Of a DNA stretch of 64,000 nucleotides, positions 58,323 through 64,000 are shown one piece after another (the first letter of the stretch is position 1; each line of letters begins with the position of its first letter). The DNA is taken from positions 3,968,001 through 4,032,000 of the forward strand of contig NZ_CBDDIE010000003.1 in NCBI RefSeq assembly GCF_965228805.1, in the 5' to 3' direction. The position numbers and the translations under genes were made by a program. Source of the stretch: JASBTN01 sp965228805 (GTDB taxonomy: Bacteria; Pseudomonadota; Alphaproteobacteria; Rhodobacterales; Rhodobacteraceae). The notes below the pieces were generated by a model that was not told the origin of the DNA, searched no databases, and saw only the letters and a list, made by a program, of their open reading frames with translations.

Positions 58323-59761
58323 GCCCCGCCCTCCGGGTCGCGGGCATAGATGTCGTCCTGGCGCTCTATGTCATCCTCACCCAGGTAGGAGCCGGTCTGC
58401 ACCTCGATGATCACCACGGGGAGTTTTCCAGGATTTTCAAGGCGATGGGTGGTGCCGACGGGCACGTAGATGCTTTCGTTTTCGGCCACCAGACGCGCCT
58501 CGTCCCCCACGGTCACCCGGGCCGAGCCTTCGACCACGACCCAATGTTCAGACCGGTGCAGATGGCGTTGCAGGCTCAGCCGCCCGCCTGGGTTCACCAC
58601 GATGCGCTTCACTTGAAAGCGCGGACCCGCGACCAGGCTTTCGAACCAGCCCCAGGGGCGATGTTCGACCGGGAAACCCTGCGCCTGCGGGGCCTTCTCG
58701 CGGGTCATGAGCTTGACCAGCCGACCCACGTCCTGGGCGCGATCAAGGTCCGCGACCAGCACCGCGTCGGGCATGGCGATGGCGGCGATGTTGCGCAGGC
58801 CGAGCCCCACCAACGCCTGGTTCTCATCCTCGGCGCGCAACAGGGTATTTTCGCAATCCACCCCCCGCGCGGGGCCGGAGGTGACGGTGCCGGACTGATC
58901 CAGATCGCCCTCGCGCCAGACCGCGTCCCAGCTGCCCAGGTCAGACCATCCGCGCGCGTAGGGGACTGCGACGATATTCGCGGCGCGCTCCATGATCGCG
59001 TAGTCGAGGCTGATGTCCTCGGCGCCCGCCCAGGCGTCGGGGGCCAGACGCAGGAAGCCCAGGTCGGGCTGCGCCTTGTCGAGGGCGGCCTCAACCGGTG
59101 CGATGATCTCGGGCGCGTGGGTCTGGAAGGCGGTGACGATGGCACGGGCGGAAAAGAGGAAAATCCCCGCGTTCCACAGGTAATTGCCCGAGGCGACCAT
59201 GCACTCGGCGGTCTGCGGATCGGGCTTTTCGACGAAACGCGCAAGCTCCACCACTTCGCCGGGATGTTCGGGCGGGCTGCCGAGTTCAAGGTAGCCATAG
59301 CCGGTCTCCGGCCGGTCAGGCATTATGCCGAAGGTTACCAGCTGGCCCGCGCGGGCGGATTTGGCGCCCTGGAACACGGCGGCGCGAAAGCTCAAACCAT
59401 CCGGGATGGCGTGATCGGAGGGGGAGACCAGCATCAGCGGTTCATCCTCGTCACAGGTCGCCAGCAAATGTAGCGCGGCGGCCAGAACCGCGGGCGCGGT
59501 GTTGCGCCCGGCGGGTTCGATCAGCACGGCGCCGGGGTCGATCCCGGCCTCAGCCAGTTGCTGGGTCGCGATGAAACGGTAATCGCTGCTGGTCATCACC
59601 ACGGGAGGCGCGAAACCCTGGCCCGAAAGGCGGCGCGCGGTGGCCTGGAACAGGCTGTCTTCGCCATCGGTGAGGGCGGAAAACTGCTTGGGATAGCTCT
59701 TGCGCGACAGGGGCCAGAGGCGGGTTCCCTGACCGCCGCACAGGATGACCGGATGGATCAC
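58319..59761 (-). CDS. manC: Mannose-1-phosphate guanylyltransferase/mannose-6-phosphate isomerase
   Basis: This bifunctional enzyme (480 residues) makes GDP-mannose. The N-terminal pyrophosphorylase has GGQGTRLWPLSRKSYPKQF and the FVEKPD loop. The C-terminal cupin isomerase domain has RPWGWFESL and GGRLSLQRHLHRSEHWVVVEG with the metal-binding residues. It is first in manC-manB-epimerase. GDP-mannose made here could also feed the GDP-mannose 3,5-epimerase at 3194. Confidence 0.92.
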   Translation of the reverse strand: MIHPVILCGGQGTRLWPLSRKSYPKQFSALTDGEDSLFQATARRLSGQGFAPPVVMTSSDYRFIATQQLAEAGIDPGAVLIEPAGRNTAPAVLAAALHLLATCDEDEPLMLVSPSDHAIPDGLSFRAAVFQGAKSARAGQLVTFGIMPDRPETGYGYLELGSPPEHPGEVVELARFVEKPDPQTAECMVASGNYLWNAGIFLFSARAIVTAFQTHAPEIIAPVEAALDKAQPDLGFLRLAPDAWAGAEDISLDYAIMERAANIVAVPYARGWSDLGSWDAVWREGDLDQSGTVTSGPARGVDCENTLLRAEDENQALVGLGLRNIAAIAMPDAVLVADLDRAQDVGRLVKLMTREKAPQAQGFPVEHRPWGWFESLVAGPRFQVKRIVVNPGGRLSLQRHLHRSEHWVVVEGSARVTVGDEARLVAENESIYVPVGTTHRLENPGKLPVVIIEVQTGSYLGEDDIERQDDIYARDPEGGA

Positions 59762-59900
59762 GAATGGGGCTCCTCAAGCTGCCAAACGGGGCCCGTGCGG
59801 ACCCCGTGCCATCCTGTCATGAATTGACGGGTGAAGCCAAGGGCGAAGGCGCAACCTGCGGGTGCATAACAAGAAATCCTCGACCCTGATCCCGTGCTCT

Positions 59901-59918
59901 GGCCCTACGCTCAGGGCC
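59901..59918 (-). terminator. Hairpin after rfbA
   Basis: GGCCCT and AGGGCC form a six-base stem at 59901-59918, just after the rfbA stop codon on the minus strand. The rest of the 160-base gap holds the manC promoter region; nothing more specific is seen. Confidence 0.45.
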
Positions 59919-59923
59919 GGTGT

Positions 59924-60808
59924 TCAATCCACGAACCCGGTCAACGCGGCCAGATAACGGCCATAATCGTTCTTGGCATAGCGTTCGGCCTGCTCCAGCA
60001 GCGCCTCGCGCGAGAGCCAGCCCTGGTCAAAGGCGATCTCCTCGGGGCTGCCAGTCTGCAGGCCCTGGCGTTTTTCCAGCGTGCGCACGAAGTTGCCCGC
60101 ATCCAGCAGACTGCCATGGGTGCCGGTGTCGAGCCAGGCATAGCCGCGCCCCATGCGTTCCACCGCCAGTTCGCCCCGATGCAGGTACATCTCCAAAAGC
60201 GTTGTGATCTCAAGCTCGCCGCGGGCCGAGGGCGTGACCTGCCGCGCGCGTTCCGGCGCCTTGCCATCGAGGAAATAGAGCCCGGTGACCGCATAGCTGG
60301 ACGGCGGCACCTCGGGCTTTTCAATGATCGAGACCGCGCGGCCTTCGGTGTCGAACTCCAGCACGCCATAGCGCTGCGGGTCGGCGATGCGGTAGCCGAA
60401 GATGGTGCCGCCCTCGGATTTGGCGGAGGCGGCACGCAGCATGTCCCCCAGGCCCTGACCGAAGAACAGGTTGTCGCCCAACACCAGGGCCGAGGGCGCG
60501 CCGTCCAGGAAATCCTCGGCCAGGATAAAGGCCTGGGCGAGCCCATCCGGGCTGGGCTGTTCGATATAGGTAAAGGACATGCCCCATTGGCTGCCATCCT
60601 GCAGCAGGCGGATGAACTGCGACTGGTCCTCGGGCGTGGTGATGATCGCCACCTCGCGAATGCCCGCCAGCATCAGCACCGACAGCGGGTAATAGACCAT
60701 CGGCTTGTCATAGACCGGCAAGAGCTGTTTCGACACCGCCATGGTGATCGGATAGAGCCGGGTGCCGGCGCCGCCGGCGAGGATGATGCCCTTGCGGGGT
60801 TTGGTCAT
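59924..60808 (-). CDS. rfbA: Glucose-1-phosphate thymidylyltransferase
   Basis: RfbA (RmlA) makes dTDP-glucose from glucose-1-phosphate and dTTP. The 294-residue enzyme opens KGIILAGGAGTRLYPITMAVSKQLLPVYDKPMVYYPLSVLMLAGI, the typical signature, with the IEKP loop and GYAWLDTGTHGSLLDA later. It is the last gene of rfbCBDA, four bases after rfbD. Confidence 0.94.
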   Translation of the reverse strand: MTKPRKGIILAGGAGTRLYPITMAVSKQLLPVYDKPMVYYPLSVLMLAGIREVAIITTPEDQSQFIRLLQDGSQWGMSFTYIEQPSPDGLAQAFILAEDFLDGAPSALVLGDNLFFGQGLGDMLRAASAKSEGGTIFGYRIADPQRYGVLEFDTEGRAVSIIEKPEVPPSSYAVTGLYFLDGKAPERARQVTPSARGELEITTLLEMYLHRGELAVERMGRGYAWLDTGTHGSLLDAGNFVRTLEKRQGLQTGSPEEIAFDQGWLSREALLEQAERYAKNDYGRYLAALTGFVD

Positions 60809-60812
60809 GGGG

Positions 60813-61655
60813 TCACTCCTTCAACTCTTTCAATACATGGGTCAGCCCCGCGCGCCAATCCGGGCGTGGGATGGTGAAGTCCCGGGCGAGGCTGGTGCAG
60901 TCAAGTCGGGAGTTGGCAGGGCGTTTGGCCGGGGTCGGATAATCTGCCGAGGGGATGCCGGTAACCTGGGTGTCACGGCCTGCCTGGGCGAAGATCCCCC
61001 GCGCAAAATCGGCCCAGGAGGTGTCCGGCCCGCCGGAGAGGTGGTAGGTGCCGCCGGGGTGACCGTTGGTCAGCGCCTCGGCGAGGGTCAGACAGACGCG
61101 CGCAATGTCGCCCGCCCAGGTGGGGCCGCCGATCTGGTCGGCCACCACGGTCAGCTGATCGCGGCTTTCCGACAGGCGCAGCATGGTCTTGACGAAATTC
61201 GTGCCATGGGCCGAGAAGACCCAGCTGCTACGCAGGATCACATGCGGCCCACGGGCGGCGCGCACGCCTTCTTCACCGATGAGTTTCGAACGGCCATAGG
61301 CGTTCAGAGGCCGTGTGGGCGCGTCGGGTGTCCAGGGCTGATCACCGGAGCCGTCAAAGACGTAATCCGTTGAAATCTGGATGAAAGGCAGGCCGCGCGC
61401 GGCGGCGGCCTTGGCCATGGCGGTTGGGGCGTGGCCGTTGATGGTGGTGGCCAGCGCCTCGTCATCTTCGGCACGGTCGACGGCGGTATAGGCGGCGGCG
61501 TTGATCACGGCCGTGGCGTCGGTGTTCGCGATGATCGCTGCACAGGCCGCGGGATCAGACAGGTCCGCCTGGGCGCGGTCCAGACAGCGCACGCCCCCCA
61601 GCCGCGCCAGTTCCTGTGCCACCTGCCCCGTCTTGCCGAAGACCAGTACCGTCAT
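60813..61655 (-). CDS. rfbD: dTDP-4-dehydrorhamnose reductase
   Basis: RfbD (RmlD) carries out the final reduction to dTDP-L-rhamnose. The 280-residue SDR protein has FGKTGQVAQEL at the N-terminus, INAAAYTAVDRAEDD, ISTDYVFDG and the YGRSK catalytic pair. It lies nine bases after rfbB. Confidence 0.93.
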   Translation of the reverse strand: MTVLVFGKTGQVAQELARLGGVRCLDRAQADLSDPAACAAIIANTDATAVINAAAYTAVDRAEDDEALATTINGHAPTAMAKAAAARGLPFIQISTDYVFDGSGDQPWTPDAPTRPLNAYGRSKLIGEEGVRAARGPHVILRSSWVFSAHGTNFVKTMLRLSESRDQLTVVADQIGGPTWAGDIARVCLTLAEALTNGHPGGTYHLSGGPDTSWADFARGIFAQAGRDTQVTGIPSADYPTPAKRPANSRLDCTSLARDFTIPRPDWRAGLTHVLKELKE

Positions 61656-61664
61656 CCTCTGCCC

Positions 61665-62705
61665 TTACGCTTTGGTGCCCAACCGTTCGCCCACCCCATG
61701 ACGGTCCTGAAGCGCGCGCCACCAGGGTTCGTTGTCCAGATACCACTGAACAGTGCGCTCCAGCCCCTGGTCCAGCGTCACCGAGGGACGCCAGTTCAAC
61801 TCCTCGCGCATCCGCGTCGGGTCGATGGCATAGCGCAGGTCGTGGCCGGGGCGGTCGGCGACGAAGGTGATCTGGTCCGCGTAAGCGCCGGGGCCCGGGC
61901 GCTTGTCATCGAGGATGGCACAAATCTTGTGCACCAGGTCGATATTGCTCGCCTCGTTCTCGCCGCCGATATTGTAGCTGCGGCCGAGCTGGCCCCGTTC
62001 GAGCACGGTCAGGAGCGCATCGGCGTGATCCTCGACATAGAGCCAGTCGCGCACGTTCAGGCCTTCGCCATAGACCGGGATCGGCTGACCGGCCAGAGCG
62101 CGCAGGATCACCACGGGCACCAGCTTTTCGGGGAAGTGGTATGGGCCGTAATTGTTCGAGCAGTTGGTCAGCACGACGGGCAGCCCGTAGGTTTCTGCCC
62201 AGGCGCGCACCAAGTGGTCGCTGGCCGCCTTGGACGCCGAATAGGGCGAGCGCGGGTCGTAGGGTGTGTCCTCGGTAAACTGGCCGGTGTCACCCAGGCT
62301 GCCGAAGACCTCGTCGGTCGAAATATGGTGGAAGCGGAACCCCTCCGGCTTGCCCTGCCCCACCCAATAGGCACGGGCGGCTTCGAGCAGGTTGTAGGTT
62401 CCGGTGATATTGGTCTCGATGAAGTCGCCGGGCCCGTCGATCGAGCGGTCCACGTGGCTTTCGGCCGCCAGGTGCATGATCGCGCCGGGCTGATGGGTGG
62501 CCAGGATGCGATCCAGCGCGGCGCGGTCGCGGATGTCAGCCTGTTCGAAGGAATAAAGCGGGCTATCGGCCACGCTGGCGACATTCTCCAGGCAGGCGGC
62601 ATAGGTCAGCGCGTCGAGGTTGACCACCTCGTGTCCACGGGCCACCGCCAGGCGCACCACGGCGGAGCCGATGAACCCTGCGCCCCCGGTCACGATCAGT
62701 TTCAT
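61665..62705 (-). CDS. rfbB: dTDP-glucose 4,6-dehydratase
   Basis: RfbB (RmlB) converts dTDP-glucose to the 4-keto-6-deoxy sugar. The 346-residue SDR protein has TGGAGFIGSAVVRLAV, HLAAESHVDRSIDGP, STDEVFGSL with catalytic Asp-Glu, and YSASKAASD. It follows rfbC after 14 bases. Confidence 0.94.
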   Translation of the reverse strand: MKLIVTGGAGFIGSAVVRLAVARGHEVVNLDALTYAACLENVASVADSPLYSFEQADIRDRAALDRILATHQPGAIMHLAAESHVDRSIDGPGDFIETNITGTYNLLEAARAYWVGQGKPEGFRFHHISTDEVFGSLGDTGQFTEDTPYDPRSPYSASKAASDHLVRAWAETYGLPVVLTNCSNNYGPYHFPEKLVPVVILRALAGQPIPVYGEGLNVRDWLYVEDHADALLTVLERGQLGRSYNIGGENEASNIDLVHKICAILDDKRPGPGAYADQITFVADRPGHDLRYAIDPTRMREELNWRPSVTLDQGLERTVQWYLDNEPWWRALQDRHGVGERLGTKA

Positions 62706-62719
62706 CTCCCCCTCCCCGA

Positions 62720-63286
62720 TCAGTCTTCGAAGGTAAACGGCGTGTCGAAATCGGCAAGGCGCGGCGCGTCCCGATCCTTGTCGGACAGCACCGCGTCGCC
62801 GGGTGCGAGCCCCCAGTCGATGCCGATCTCAGGATCATCGAAGCGCAGCGCGCCATCACAGTCCGGCGCGTAGAAATCGGAGCATTTATAGACCACCTCG
62901 GTGTCCGGTTCACGGGTGACGAACCCGTGCAGGAACCCTGCGGGGATCAGCATCTGGCGGCCGTTGTCGAAGGACAGTTCCTCGCCCACCCATTGGCCAT
63001 AGGTGGGGCTGCCCCGACGCACATCCACGGCCACGTCGAAGAGCCGTCCGCGCCCGCAGCGCACCAGCTTGGCCTGGGCATGGGGTGGCGATTGGAAATG
63101 AAGGCCCCGCACCGTGCCGACCTCATGCGAGAGGGAATGGTTGTCCTGGACCCAATCGATCTCGATCCCCGCTTCGGCCATGCGCGCGCGGTTCCAGCTT
63201 TCGGAAAAGAAACCGCGATGATCCCCGACGCGTTTCGGGGTCAGGACAAGCACGCCCGGCAAGGCGGTTTCGCGGATGTCCAACAT
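62720..63286 (-). CDS. rfbC: dTDP-4-dehydrorhamnose 3,5-epimerase
   Basis: RfbC (RmlC) is a cupin epimerase. The 188-residue protein has DHRGFFSESWN, DNHSLSHEVGTVRGLHFQSPPHAQAKLVRC with the catalytic His, and GFLHGFVTREPDTEVVYKCSDFYAPDCD. The start is ATG 63286; a GTG at 63292, with AAGG four bases ahead of it, is an equally good choice. It opens rfbCBDA. The 155 bases upstream hold the promoter; no further gene is seen there. Confidence 0.92.
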   Translation of the reverse strand: MLDIRETALPGVLVLTPKRVGDHRGFFSESWNRARMAEAGIEIDWVQDNHSLSHEVGTVRGLHFQSPPHAQAKLVRCGRGRLFDVAVDVRRGSPTYGQWVGEELSFDNGRQMLIPAGFLHGFVTREPDTEVVYKCSDFYAPDCDGALRFDDPEIGIDWGLAPGDAVLSDKDRDAPRLADFDTPFTFED

Positions 63287-63441
63287 GTACACGGCCCTTC
63301 CCTGCTGATCGGAGGGAAAGCCCCCCTGCCACCGGGTTACGGGCTTCGCCCTTCGGTTGCAATGGCGTCGTGGCGGATCGGGCGGCGAAACCCGCCCATC
63401 ACAGTCCGCACACGGATGCCGGGCAGTGAGGACATCCGCGC

Positions 63442-63954
63442 TCAGGTGCAGGCGGGCACGCCCAGTCGGATCAGCTCGCGCCCCGACATGCGATAGTAGC
63501 TGGTGATGCGCATGCGACCGGTCTCCATGTACCAGTCGCGCAGGGCGGCCGGGTAGTGGCGGGCAATCAGCGCCGACCAGTATTCGAACTCGTCGGGCGA
63601 CAGGCGACGGCCAGAGCGGGACGGCCCGTGAAAGCCGAAGGTCGTGTTCGGGCTGACGCAGGTGCCCGGCAGGCCCAGATACATGGTGCAGGAGGACAGG
63701 CAGAGCGTGCCGCGGATCTCGACCCGCTGGCCCGAGCGCCGGATCTGGCGGATCTGTTCGGCGCGTTTGGCCACCAGCCCGCCGCGGTCATTGCGGATAA
63801 CGATGACCCGATCCGCCCCGCGCGCGGCGCTCTGGGCCGCATGGGCGGCCGTGAATTGCAGAAATGGCGCCAGGGCCGCCAGGCAGAAAACCCCGGTGCA
63901 GATGGCATGGCGCAGGCGCGGCCAAGCCACGCCCGAAAAGGACCTTGCAGACAT
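63442..63954 (-). CDS. Secreted ClpP-like (COG3904-type) protein
   Basis: The 170-residue protein has a signal peptide-like N-terminus (AICTGVFCLAALAPFLQFTAAHA). The mature part resembles periplasmic ClpP/crotonase-like proteins: VEIRGTLCLSSCTMYLGLPGTCVSPNTTFGFHGPS carries the Ser/Cys nucleophile region and the GFHG loop. The family may have protease-like or purely structural roles. Two frames are open here; this one is chosen for the signal peptide and conserved motifs. It lies upstream of rfbC on the same strand. Confidence 0.75.
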   Translation of the reverse strand: MSARSFSGVAWPRLRHAICTGVFCLAALAPFLQFTAAHAAQSAARGADRVIVIRNDRGGLVAKRAEQIRQIRRSGQRVEIRGTLCLSSCTMYLGLPGTCVSPNTTFGFHGPSRSGRRLSPDEFEYWSALIARHYPAALRDWYMETGRMRITSYYRMSGRELIRLGVPACT

Positions 63955-64000
63955 AGTTTCACCCCTCGAAACGGGTCCGCGATTGCGGACGGCCGGACCC

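Noticed and set aside
63567..63962. Alternative frame over the ClpP-like gene
   Set aside because: It lacks the signal peptide and GFHG motif seen in the chosen frame.

Overview
The window is GC-rich alphaproteobacterial chromosome. Gene content points to Rhodobacteraceae (Roseobacter group): a class I lysyl-tRNA synthetase, a complete taurine pathway of the roseobacter type (tauABC, tpa, tauR, xsc, pta), a GTTC-N7-GTTC SOS box, and tripartite tricarboxylate transport genes. No rRNA, tRNA, CRISPR array or insertion sequence was seen. Genes are tightly packed, with many ATGA or TGATG stop/start overlaps.

Layout. 1-8.2 kb holds housekeeping and mixed genes: lysyl-tRNA synthetase, a TerB-like protein, an unknown protein plus GDP-mannose 3,5-epimerase, a glutathione transferase, dacB, nadD and a MarR-GNAT fusion. 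8.2-11.8 kb has two less GC-rich accessory inserts around ettA: a divergent pair (XRE regulator with a membrane tail / LRAT-like papain-fold protein) and a DUF4258 toxin-HTH antitoxin pair. 11.8-13.0 kb carries yciA-hpaR-hpaF, followed by a 188-bp element bounded by 16-bp inverted repeats.

13.3-26.2 kb is a catabolic block. It holds a Tm-1-like protein, a PuuC-like aldehyde dehydrogenase, tctCBA (tctA frameshifted), an IclR regulator, a class III aminotransferase, a cytochrome P450 / glutamine-synthetase-like ligase / [2Fe-2S] ferredoxin unit, a class I amidotransferase and a GntR regulator. Together these look like a gamma-glutamyl amine pathway in which a P450 may do the oxidation; this is the best candidate here for an undescribed pathway. 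26.2-36.7 kb is the taurine regulon, with matching TauR-type sites at the tauA/tpa, tauR and xsc promoters. An SOS-box-controlled small duplicated protein sits inside it.

36.7-39.9 kb is the zinc uptake locus (znuBC, zur, znuA) with a Zur-like box. 40.0-43.2 kb is a large chemoreceptor. 43.3-50.7 kb is an alpha-glucoside-type ABC operon (LacI, binding protein, two permeases, GH63-like hydrolase, ATPase) with a perfect LacI operator. Two unrelated ABC permeases (TauC and the MalF-like one) carry Ig/DUF11-like extracytoplasmic inserts. 50.8-63.9 kb is an exopolysaccharide region: export protein, phosphoesterase, sugar transferase, a DUF2793 surface protein, UDP-glucuronate epimerase, manB, manC, rfbADBC, and a secreted ClpP-like protein at the edge.
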